Below are positions 47,807 through 58,576 of a stretch of 64,000 nt of DNA, in pieces (position 1 is the first letter of the stretch; every line of letters starts with the position of its first letter). Position numbers and translations under genes: made by a program. The notes below the pieces were generated by a model. The model worked only from the letters and a program-made list of their open reading frames with translations, made no database searches and was not told where the DNA came from. This DNA is from Cornus controversa (Eukaryota > Streptophyta > Magnoliopsida > Cornales > Cornaceae): NCBI GenBank assembly GCA_026545225.1, contig CM048849.1, forward strand, positions 55,509,836-55,573,835, in the 5' to 3' direction.

Positions 47807-47815
47807 ATCTCATAT

Positions 47816-49716
47816 TAATAGAGTATGTTTCATTCTTTTCTATTACACGTCATCTCACTTATTATATTTAACTTCTTAAACTTTTTTCTAATAACTTCAA
47901 TTCATGATAATTTTGATAATTCTCTGCGCCTTTTTTATTTATTTATGACAATTAATCTTTCTCTTCTTACTTGTGTATCTATAGATGTGTTCATATTATC
48001 TAAGTCTAAGTATCTTTTATCTTTTCACTAATAGTTGTCACTTTCTTAATTTATTCTCTATGCTTTCATTAGTGATCCAATCTCTTCTAATAATTCTGAT
48101 CATCTATCGAAAGATTCTCATTTTTACTACATAAATGAGTAGTTGTAATTTCTTTTTTAAATTCCAACACCCTTATAGAATAGTTGATCTAATAACTGTT
48201 ATATATAATTTTTCTTTTAACATATTTGTTATTCTTTTATAGCATAAGATTGTCACTAGTTTGTGTCTATTTCATTCATCATGCTCCAATTATACTAGTT
48301 GTATCACTATTTCTTTTCATCTTCTTGAATATCATATTCTTAATTCTAAGATCATATTTATTTGAATTATTGACACTATTTTCACATTCTATATAATTAG
48401 GAAATGAAAAGTAGCAATAATCTATTTAAATTCAAGTTAGTGTGAGAGTTCATATGCAAATTAATCTTACCTTCGAGTTAAATCTTATGGACAAATTCAT
48501 GTCCTATCCACCAAGAGTTAAGACATTAATGACCTGAATAAATCCAATCCCAATAAGATGGGTCTCAAACTGTAGATATAATCTAATCTGGAGTGAATTT
48601 GATTGATTTTTATCTCTAATAATAATATAATTGAATGTTGAGTGAAAACTGATTCATATTAATCTACTGATAAACTATTTGGTTTCTAAAAGAAGAAACT
48701 TAAAAAATAAGAAAAAACCATAATAAAATTTAATCCAAAAAATTCAACCAATTTCATTATTGGGATGAACGTTTGAATTATAGACTGCTGTAGAATAAAC
48801 CAAAGCTCTTTGATTTGGATGTGTAAAAACTAAAAGTTGTGAATCAAAAAGAAAATTTATTTGAGAGGGTAATCCTTGATCCATCATAAATGAGTTACAG
48901 ATCATGTTACATTGACTGAACGTACATTGAAGACTTGTTGGTTCCTTTGCAAATACGGAGCTTGTGAAATGTTCCATCTTGTCAAACATGTCAAATCTGT
49001 TCCCATCTGTTTTTGTTTTTTTTTTTTTGCCCTTTTTATCTACGGATTGAGATTTAATCAATCAAACAGGCCTTGTGATATTTTTGCCAGTTTTTTCAGT
49101 GGCCCCCCTTCCCCTCACCCCCAAATTATTGTTAAAATTAAATTCATAAAACTCCAGTCTAATATTAAAAAATCTTATCAAACCCTTCACGACTAAAAAA
49201 TCAATTAAATTGTTTTCTTTCGTTAGTTTTTAGTTGAATTAAATAAAAATTTGGCATATGTATGTCACGTGCTCTGTTAAATGGTAATGACATGACTAAA
49301 TTGTCCTTAACAAATCTATTAAATTTTAAAGGGCGATATTACCCTTTATATGAGTCATGTGGGTGGGTCAAAATCCAATTCTTGGAGTTAGATTGGATAT
49401 AGGTTATATGGGTCAAGTTGGATCTGGGTTACAAGACAAAAACCCAACTAACTGGGTTCTCCAAATCAATCGAAAATTTAATGTCGATATGTAAAAGAAG
49501 ACGACTGGCGACGATGGCAAAAATAATGAAACTAGAGACGGCGAGAACTTCATGATGGATTTCGTGATGCCGCTATGAAGTCTGAAGATGATAAACATGA
49601 CTCGTTTTCAATGGCGAGATACAACAACGTGCTGATGGTGGTGAAGAAATTCCAGTGAGTTTGAGGATAACATGGAGGGATTTCATCGTGGGGACGATGA
49701 TGGTTTTGGTTTGGAG
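47816..49716. other. Unit 2 non-coding stretch
   Basis: AT-rich DNA colinear with unit 1 at 48320-48430 and 48505-49105. It contains no supported gene. From ~49,350 the composition becomes G/T-rich on the + strand, leading into the tandem repeat at 49717. Confidence 0.5.
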
Positions 49717-50108
49717 GTTGTAATTGGTGTTCGGGTTTGGCGTACGGTGGTTTGATGGATGAGAATTTAGGTTGTTTGTTTGGGTTTGAGTTGACAGTGG
49801 GTTTGTGGTGATGTAGAGTGGTTATCGATTGGGGTTTGTGGAGAGGGCTGACAATAGAGTTTCTAGTTCAGATTTGATGTGCGAGTGTGATGGTGAAGAG
49901 TTATTTTTGGGGTTGCAATTGGTGTTCGGGTTTGGCGTATGATTTCATGGATGAGAATTTAGGGTGTTTGTTTGGGTTTGAGTTGATAGTGGGTTTGTGG
50001 TGGCGTACAGTGGTTATCGATTGGGGTTTGTGGAGAGGGCTGACCATAGAGTTTCTGGTTCAGATTTGGTGTGCGGGTGTGATGGTGAAGAGTTATATTT
50101 GGATTCAT
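49717..50108. repeat. 196-bp tandem duplication, G/T-rich
   Basis: The block beginning GTTG(T/C)AATTGGTGTTCGGG and containing GAGAATTTAGG(T/G)TGTTTG and ATCGATTGGGGTTTGTGGAG occurs at 49717 and 49913. Open frames through it are by-products of the stop-poor GGTTTG composition and are not kept the same between copies. Confidence 0.85.
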
Positions 50109-50974
50109 GCCTAAAGCTATGGGATATTGGTGTAAAACAGAGGATACACATAATACAGTGATCTACACACCAACAAACTAACAATTAAATAGAAGAAATT
50201 CAGACATGATTGAGCTCAAATTTGCTCCAAAAATTAAAAGATGAGCATTAAGAGGCCCTAGAAAACATGAAAGTTAGTTGAAAAACAGAGAAGATTTGCC
50301 AAAAAATTCTTATCAGAGTCCATCTCAGGTCAGCGAAGCACGAGCTTCAAAAGATCATGGTTTGGAGGATGGTGAGGTCCTCATGGCAACAAAGCCGTGT
50401 GCTACACAGCTCCACTCTCACTGCTCAATCAAACGAACCCCTAACCTGAAAGCTAAGCTCAAAGTGAGAGAGATCCTATGTGAAGTCTATAGAGTGAAAC
50501 CCCCTAATTTCTGTAACAAAATAGAACGACGTCATGTACCTCATTGGTACATTCATCATTTTAAAATAACTCATGGGCACATCCGTCATTTTAAAATATA
50601 TCTTTTTATGTATTTAAAATTATTAAATAAATGAATGATATTTTAATAATTTCAACGTCAAACTGATGAAGCTGTTTAAATTTGTCCTTATATGAGAGAA
50701 ATTGATAGTAGCCAAGAGTTTTTGAAAATTCAGAAGATTTTATAAAAAAAAAATTTAGTTGAAGGGGGTTTTATGAATTTAACCCTTATTATTATTATTT
50801 GCCTCCCTTTATTTTATTTTATAATCATTCCCCCAAGAGGTAGGTTCTTTCTAAACTAGATGCATCGATCCTTCTAATTAAGTGTGGTCATGAGAGTTGT
50901 TTTATTAGGATGAAGGACTTTTGTTTAGAAAGCAAATTCTCTTAGTAAAATTTTAAACCATGTATCACATGAAA

Positions 50975-51170
50975 ATGTTTAGATGTTACATATGAATTGA
51001 TAGCGAAATACAAAATTTGAACCATCCAAAAACAGGCAATTCAAAATTTTAGTAGAAAGAAAAAATTAAAGCACGAGGTTGCAAAGATGGGTTAATTAGA
51101 TCACAAAAATAATCTCTTATTTAAATAGAAGAGATCATACCATCTGAGATAAGTTTGTGCCTATTAGTTG
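50975..51170. repeat. Local duplication in unit 2, copy 1
   Basis: It shares AACCATCCAAAAA-like, AATTTTAGTAGAAAGAAAAA, GGGTTAATTAG(G)ATCACA and ATCATACCATCT with 51600-51780, and with unit 1 at 41295-41460. After the MITE the similarity continues (51386-51500 with 51766-51900). Confidence 0.75.
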
Positions 51171-51173
51171 CAT

Positions 51174-51385
51174 AAGAAATGCTAAACGTCATGAAATTAT
51201 TTCATGAATTTTATCACGAATGATGTGGCAGGGAACGTGGAGAGTTAGTATTGGTGGGATTCGGTGATAATATCATAGGACTATGTGTATGGGGGGAATG
51301 CCACCAATACTAACTCTACACGTTACCTGCCACATCATTCATGATACAAATTCATGAAATAATTTCATAACGTGTAGCATTGCTC
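51174..51385. mobile_element. Mutator-like MITE with a visible empty site
   Basis: A 212-bp element with ends AAGAAATGCTAAACGTCATG and, inverted, GAGCAATGCTACACGTTATG, followed by the shared AAATTATTTCATGAATTT. It is flanked by the 9-bp TAGTTGCAT (51165-51173 and 51386-51394). The duplicated local sequence at ~51766-51800 reads TATTAGTTGCATATATTATA with a single TAGTTGCAT and no insert, so it preserves the pre-insertion site. It is non-coding; mobility would depend on a transposase elsewhere. Confidence 0.9.
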
Positions 51386-51599
51386 TAGTTGCATATATTA
51401 TATGTTGCTGCAAGCCTGCAAGAAATGTGGGTGTGGGATTTAACTACATGCATGGGAATCTGGACTGATCTAGTTCAGAACCAACTGTGAATGGAAAAAG
51501 TCCAACTCTAGGCAAATTTTAATTGATTAGAGGTAAAAGTGTAAAAAACCTCCTCAGTTTTCCCAAATGAACATATTACCCCCCTCAACTTACAAAGTG

Positions 51600-51900
51600 A
51601 GCAAACTAGTCCCCAAATACAAAATCTCAATAATCACACCATCCAAAAAAAGGCAATTTAAGATTTTAGTAGAAAGAAAAAAATAAAGCACAAGTTTGCA
51701 AAGAAGATGGGTTAATTAGGATCACAAAATAATCTTTATTTGAAGAAGAAATATCATACCATCTAGGCTAATATATATTAGTTGCATATATTATATGTTG
51801 CTCCAAGGAATGTGAGTGTGGAATTTAAGGACATGTTTGGAAATCCCGAAATCTGGACTAGTCCGGTCCAGAACCAACTGCGGATGAAATAATCCAAACT
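51600..51900. repeat. Local duplication in unit 2, copy 2 (MITE-free)
   Basis: Partner of 50975-51500 without the MITE. It ends with GAAATCTGGACTAGTCCGGT and CCAGAACCAACTG, matching 51465-51500 and, partly, 52505-52550 (GAAATCTGAACTGCGGATG). Confidence 0.75.
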
Positions 51901-52557
51901 TTAACTGATTCTATAGTAAATGCAATTTGTCTCAGACCATACATATTAACTGATTCAAATTTATTTTGTTGTTTGCTCACTGTATTATCATGTTCAGCCT
52001 GCATAACATATTCAAGTAAAGACAACACAAATTTGAGATTTTCAAAACATTACTTGGATAGTATTACTATTAGGTATTTATTAATTATTCAAACTCATTT
52101 CATTGGATACTAGGAAGCAAGATACAGAAAATTCTGATAAAAAAAGGACACTGATACGACAAGTATATGACTATAAAATAATAATGTATATATTAGTATA
52201 TATTCATTATTCAAAAAAAAAAACTACATTACAGAAATACTCCAATTCATCATCAAGTGATTAAAAACCAAACAAACTTATAAACAAAAATAGACAAATA
52301 GATTAAAAAATCAGACTTAATGCTTCAATTTTTTGCTCTAACCTTACAATAATATTGCAGCTACCAATGAAATTCCAATCCAATTAGAAATTGTGGTCAT
52401 GAGACTTATGTTATTAGAAATTGTGTTTTGAAAGCAATTTAATTGCTTTAGAAAGCAAAAATAATCGGTAATTTTAAACCAAAGTATTAAAATTATTGGG
52501 GATTTAAGGGTATGTTTGGAAGTCCTGAAATCTGAACTGCGGATGAAAAAAGTGATT

Positions 52558-52965
52558 GTCAGATTAGGAGCGGCCCATCAGGCGTTCATGGGCCCGTGGA
52601 CTACCGGCCCGTTATCCTTCCACCGACAAGAGCGGGAGGTGCTCGCTGCTCTGTGAAACCAGCCTCACGCAATACCCTCCAACTTTAGGGGCCCAGACTT
52701 CCAGGCCTTCGCCCGAAAATCATGTCCCAAGTCCTTACTTGGACCGGGCGAGCCAGAGAACTAATCTAGCGGAGCCCCACCATCTGAACCAAACCAACAT
52801 CCAATCACCTTGGTGCCCTCACTAGAGTTACAGACCGTCGTAACAAGGCCCGGCGAAGTGTGGTTCTTTCATGAGCCCTTATAAAATAAGAATTATTTTA
52901 TTTTGTGAGCGATGTGGGATGAGAAGTTAAGCATTCAATGCTATATGAGAAAAGGCAAATTTTAT
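52558..52965. repeat. GC-rich LTR-like module, unit 2 copy
   Basis: Counterpart of 43960-44350, with extra GC-rich sequence at its left end (GGAGCGGCCCATCAGGCG, TTCATGGGCCCGTGGACTAC) missing from unit 1. It ends with GTGAGCGATGTGGGATG and CTATATGAGAAAAGGCAAA. It has no coding capacity. Confidence 0.5.
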
Positions 52966-55417
52966 TTCTTCTCTAGTTTCATACAAGTAACCATTTTCAA
53001 CTTCTGCTTTAGCCTTAATATAATATTCAGCTACGAAATAAATTCTAATCTTGTCTCTTCTTTCTATCTTAAAAACAATGTCTACAAAGTTTTGATTCAT
53101 TCCTTGAGGCTGCCTAAAGTGACCAAATACAATGCTATAAATGAAGATGATTAGTGGGTGCCAAACTTCAGAACAACTTTCTTTAGAACATGAAGATTTT
53201 GATTGATTAAAACTATTTAAGAAGTATGCATAATTGATTTATACAGCCTCAATTAATACTATAAATGTAACTAGAAATCTAGGTTAATGTACCTTTGTTG
53301 ATTTTGGATCCCAAATTAGCTAGGTCATTACACTTTCGGAGGGTGAAAAATATTGACAAAAGTAGCTCATAATTAGGGTCTATTTGACATACGTTTTGTT
53401 TCGACTGTATTGAAACGAAACATGTTTGGTAACACGCATTGTGTTTTGAATAGTGTCAAAACATTTCAAAAATTTTGGGCCGAAATTGAAAACATCATTT
53501 TGGTGGTTTTTATTGTATTTTGGCTACTCTAGCAGGAAAAATTAAAATTAAAACACCTTTCATTATGAAACGTGTTTTTAATTACTATTCAAAATATTTG
53601 TAACAAAAATAGTTCTATTTTAGACAAGAACAAAAAGTAATAAATTTTGCTTGAAAATTAATGAAAGGAAAAATAAAAAAACAGCTGTTGAATAACTAAT
53701 GATTTTATGACATTTTGGGACACAAACAACAGAGTTGACGAAGTCAGAGACATTTCAAAATCTGAAACTCAGGAATTAATCCATATGTCAAACTTGTTTT
53801 TTCAAAAGAAAAAGGAGCATGGTAAATATGAGCCTAGGCTTCAAATTTGAAGAAACTTTTTGGGCCCAGATTAAGGAATTAGGGTTTCGGCCCATAACTT
53901 TCGGACTAAAATTGAATCAGCCTCCTTTTCTGTTCTAGTAAGTGGATCTCTTATGGACTACTGAGAATCTGTCCCACAGCCCATAATCTGCCCTTTCAAA
54001 CTAATTATTTATCGAGTCTGTTTGGGCCTAATTTAGTTTTGGAAGCCCAAAGTTAGAATTGGAGTTGAAATTCGGACTTTGTTAGTCCAGCCCATACCTC
54101 AAATACCCTTTTTTTTTCCTTTTTCTTTTTTTTCGAAAATTCAAGCAAATACATTCCCTCTTTTGCTAAGGAGAGCTGATATCGTCTAGGGTAATGCCTA
54201 TCGGTGCCCATACCTCAATTAAGGTAATACAATATGTAGTATATGATTAATTTTTTCGATTATTAAATGTCACATTATTACATGCAATATACATTGTACA
54301 GTAACGACGAAAGTTTGTGGCTAATGGTATTTTCTTTCTTTTTCAAATAAAATCGAGATGGTTGGAGTCTCTTCCATTAAGGAAAAAACCCAACTCAGTT
54401 TCGAACCATCTCCAACAAGGTACCTTCCATAGCCATATATTATTTTCTATTTCCTTCCTTCTCTTTAGAACCCCAATCTCATTAATCATCATCCCTAGCC
54501 TGCCCTACCATGAAAAAAATAGCATTTCTCGACTCCAAACACATTTCTTAACGTTACCTTTTCAAAGTGAGATCACATGGGATCACATGTTTTAGCCTTT
54601 TTTATTTCTCACCTTTTCATGCATGGAAGGAGATCGTGAGAAAAATAAAGCTACTTTTCTTCATTTTTTAGCAACTAAAATTAAAGGTCACAAATCATTT
54701 AAAATGCCATTAATTAATAAATAATGTATGCTACCTTTGAGGTGCATAATATATATATATATATATATAGTCAATTCACTTTTATTCATATTTAGGATTC
54801 ATGGTGGTGGTGGGACTTCATATGATGGAGTGATGGTTGCATATATGGGCATTGCCGCATAATGAAGGAGAAAACACATTTGAGGACCATTTGGCTTTAA
54901 TAAAGCAAAGTCTCAAAGTACTTTTGATTTCAGAGGCCTGTATCCAACCAGTCCATATATAGCCAAGTACAGCTCTAAAATAAACTTTGCCTTTTTGTTT
55001 GGATTGCTTTTTTGTTGCCCGATTGATAAGGGTGAGAGATTGTGAGTGCTGCGAATGAAATTTTAATTTGGATTGATTATTTGAATGGGTCGAAGTTTAA
55101 CTAGGAAAAAATTTGAAAATTGCAGCACTAAGGTAAGAACGTTCAGTAAAATGTTGATAAAAAACAAAAAGAATAAGAATATTCAGGCAAATTCAACTAA
55201 AATTCATTTCAATTAGGTAAATTTGATGATCCAGCAAATTAATTAAATAATTGAAAAGTCATAATATTTAATTAACAAAGATCTAGAAAATTTTCGTTTC
55301 AGTTTGAGCTTCTAAATTTGCCATGAAAAAGCAGTGTTAAAACATTGAACCCAAAATACATTATTTTTAAATTTTGTAGCCAAGTCCAATCAATACAGGT
55401 CTCACATCAGATTTTGA
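52966..55417. other. End of unit 2 and following intergenic DNA
   Basis: Patchy matches to unit 1 continue to ~54555 and then stop. AT-rich DNA with a (TA)n run (~54750-54770) follows. The open frame at 54317-54595 overlaps the duplicated region and shows no recognisable domain. No third ALOG copy follows unit 2 in this window. Confidence 0.5.
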
Positions 55418-55610
55418 ATGAGAGAAAAGTTGATTTGGTTAGACAATGTGTGGTTGGTAAACAAGGATCGGTTTTTTAGCAAGGTACGGAATGTATCGTC
55501 AAATATTCAATATGATTCCACAAGATCTAGTTTCGTTCAAGTAACGGATTCTAGCCAATTGAAAGGATCTTCTGATCAATCCAGAGATCATTTTGATTCC
55601 ATTAGTAATG
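55418..55610 (+). pseudogene. ycf2: Nuclear plastid insert: chloroplast ycf2 fragment
   Basis: The + strand reads [20 protein letters not shown], then [20 protein letters not shown] and [20 protein letters not shown], which I recognise as an internal part of the chloroplast Ycf2 protein (a large ATPase-like protein of the plastid import motor). The homology ends abruptly at ISN before GQSYVF. Ycf2 is over 2,000 residues and only about 64 are here, in nuclear-type surroundings, so this is a NUPT rather than a gene. The frame is still open and looks near-intact, implying a fairly recent transfer. The next ~130 bases (to ~55740) may be another organellar piece, but I could not identify it. Confidence 0.85.
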
Positions 55611-55749
55611 GCCAATCATATGTTTTTCAATCTTCTCTCGTGAAAATTTGACAGCTATTGTGAGAAGAGAATTCTTTGAAATCTCTTTCCATTCATGGGA
55701 CACTAAGATGGGCTGCGTGTCTATTTTTCGGCAAGATAAGTTTATGTGA

Positions 55750-57553
55750 TGTATACTTGTTTGAATTCTTAACTCTTTCATTACCGATACGATACTTAAG
55801 TGCGGATATAAATATGAAACAAATTAGTGTTAGGTAAATAATCAATTGTAAAACTTACGTCAAATATTCTTGATAAATTCTTATTCAATTGGTGATAATT
55901 CATGTACACAATCTCATTTATATAAGATTAAGATAATGATGATGATGATGATGATGATGAAGATAATAATCTCTACGTAACATTATAACAAGTAAAATCT
56001 CGAGTTAAAACTTCATCATCATCTTTATTAATATAACTGAAATAAGTATTGTATTAAAAAAATATCACATGTGAGTGAGTGAGCGAGCCTGTTAAATAAT
56101 TTAAATATTATAATTACTCCCTCTCTATTAACTTAACTTAACTTATTATAGCACTGGGTGATGTACAAAAACTAACCATTCGTTAGTATAAAGTTTGAAT
56201 TGAAAATACCAATAGTTTGAAATCCTTAGTGTGCTAGCCAGTTTTATTTTAATAACAAGGGCAATTTAGTAATCTTGTCAGACAAATCTCAACCTTTCAT
56301 GGAAATGTCTCGAACAGGCAACGATATTAAAGGGTGAAAGATATGTATCTACAAGGCATCTAGTTCCTGGAGGAGTCTGGCTTGGAGAATCTCTCTTTGT
56401 CCTGTCATGTCATGTTTTAGCTATGAGTATGACATCTCATGTCTTGATCACGAGTTCGCACCCCCTAAATATAACATTTTTATTTATATATTTTCACTTT
56501 TTTTTTATTACATAATTGACAAAAAGATAAACTTTGTTGCAGTGTAATATTCAAAATCACGGATTCGAAATTATAAACAGTGTTTTTTGTGCGGAGATAA
56601 AGTGGGTTACGTCTCTAATTCTTTTCAGATTCTTTAACAACGAGAAGCTCATGGACATGATTATTTTTATTTTTAATTGTCAAAAAATTAAAGAAAAACA
56701 CTTGATATGGAGAAACAATATTAGCAGTAAAAGAGAAGTATATTAGAGGTCAAGCAGCCTGCAGTTTGGTGAAAAGTCCCCTCACTCACAACCTTTATGT
56801 TGCAACAAGAAAGAGGAAGTGATGTGGTGAGAAGAAAGTGACTTAATTTCTATCTCTTAGTTTGAAAAGTTTGGGTGGAATGAAAGGGAAATGTGAGCTT
56901 AAGTGGGTTTTGATTGGGTGCTTCCTAAGCTAGCCTAGCATAGCCATTGGCAGCACATTACAAGTCAACAGTCAACACCAAGTTAGGCATGTGGACATGG
57001 GATAGACAAAGAAAAATCAAAGCTTACCTAACAACATACCTACTCCACTCCACACAGAATTATATGGACATAATTAAGGCAATTGGCCTTCAGATATTAA
57101 CATTAATGACCAATTGACCATCCATTTCCTCTTTAATTAATCTTTATAATATAAGGGATGGGATTTTAAATGGTTTTAATATTAATATATTTGATTGATG
57201 TTAATATATTACAGTATATTGTTTTAAGTTATATATATAAAATGCCCAATATGCCACTTCTTGTGCACTAGTATTATACTAAAAAAAAAAAAAGCAATGA
57301 CCAGGCCAGCCAGGACCACTATGATTGGTCAGTTCACTATTGGAGACAGCCCAACTTCATTGGCAGGAAGCAGAAGAGGATGTTTCATTTATTTGACATT
57401 TGACAATGATTTGGAGCTCCCACCTTCACAAGGGTTTCTGTTTGACTTTTCTTGTGAGCATGCATAGTTGACACAGACACTGAATAAGATATTCAAATAC
57501 TATCTTCTCAATATCTAATTTTCATGATATTTATTAATTAACATTTGGAATTG

Positions 57554-57600
<47 letters not shown>

Positions 57601-58075
57601 CACATGAGACTTGAGACTTCAGAGAGACAAATTATAGCTAATTAAGGTGACATGTTATCATATTGTTAAAATTTTATTTAATAATCGTGCTCACTTATAT
57701 TTAATAAGAATGTTCAGCATATTAGTTGTTCAATCTTTTTTTTTTTTTTGGGTTCTAATATATATATATATATAAAGAGAGTAGAATTCATATATTCATA
57801 CAGGTCATCATTTAATCAAGATGATTTGAGTATAAAAAAATCATACACGAATGTCACTGGCTCATTGGCTGAGTGGAATTTTTTTTTTTCTTTTATCAAG
57901 GAAGCCAAGCCCGTCTTATTAGACACATTATGTGGTGTGTACGAGTGTGTGAGTTACTTCCCTAATCAAAAAAATCGGCATGAATCATCTTCGTATTCAA
58001 TCGGTTCTATCATAAAAAAATTCAAATCAAAATAAAATTATACTGGCTAGCTCAAGCAAGTCAAAGATGTACAGT
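55750..58075. other. Gene-free stretch
   Basis: AT-rich DNA with a (TA)n run (~57555-57597). Short open frames (56534, 57261, 57748) have no domain I recognise. No RNA gene was seen. Confidence 0.45.
55937..55965. repeat. (GAT)n microsatellite
   Basis: About eight GAT trinucleotide units in a row. Confidence 0.9.
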
Positions 58076-58078
58076 TTA

Positions 58079-58290
58079 GGATCTGTTTGGCAGAACTTTT
58101 GCTTCAGCTTTTACACAGAAGAAAAAGAGAAGCATAAATTAAATCAGGAAACTAGTACCCCACAACTTTCTTTAAACGCTCTTTTTGCACTCCGAAACTT
58201 TTCCGCCTTACCAATCCAAATACTCTCCAAAACAGCTTTTGAACTTGAAAAGTCGAAAGCCACTTTTTAAAAGTCAATCCAAACAAGACC
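58079..58290. mobile_element. Tourist-like (PIF/Harbinger) MITE
   Basis: The ends GGATCTGTTTGGCAGA and, inverted, GGTCTTGTTTGGATTG have the GG...TGTTTGG form of Tourist elements. TTA flanks both sides (58076-58078 and 58291-58293), the 3-bp duplication of this superfamily. It is 212 bp and non-coding. Confidence 0.75.
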
Positions 58291-58576
58291 TTAGTTTGAT
58301 AAAAGTGATTAAAAGAAAAGGAATATAAAAGACTTTTAAAGTTATATTTGAGAGCAATAAATTTTCGTCTTGAAATTTGAACTAAATTTCTTTTATTTTC
58401 AATTCTAAGGCACTGTTGACTTTTAAACGCAGCATAAATAGTTTTGATACAAAAATTTGAACCTTTCTAGAAAAATTGCCTGTGACTTTTTGTTTGTCAT
58501 TTGAGATTGTGAAAGACGGTTGATTATTTGAATAGAATTTTTCTGTTTTTTAATAAAATGATGTTATATATATATA

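Larger units (their letters stand above)
45838..54555. repeat. Tandem segmental duplication, unit 2
   Basis: The second ~8.7-kb unit, in the same orientation as unit 1 and directly adjoining it. It holds ALOG copy B, the second LTR-like module, two MITEs (47648 and 51174), a 196-bp tandem repeat and a local duplication (51.0-51.2 with 51.6-51.8 kb). It lacks the gypsy/PDS5 block of unit 1. Non-coding similarity is patchy, so the duplication is old. Confidence 0.85.

Noticed and set aside
49887..50114. Open frame in the G/T-rich tandem repeat
   Set aside because: The frame is not conserved between the two tandem copies and has no recognisable domain; it reflects stop-poor composition.
53375..53640. 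MITE-like sequence starting GGGTCTATTTGACA with internal inverted words
   Set aside because: I could not find a matching second end or a target duplication.
55610..55740. Second organellar fragment after the ycf2 piece
   Set aside because: The sequence differs from its surroundings but I could not match it to a named plastid or mitochondrial gene.
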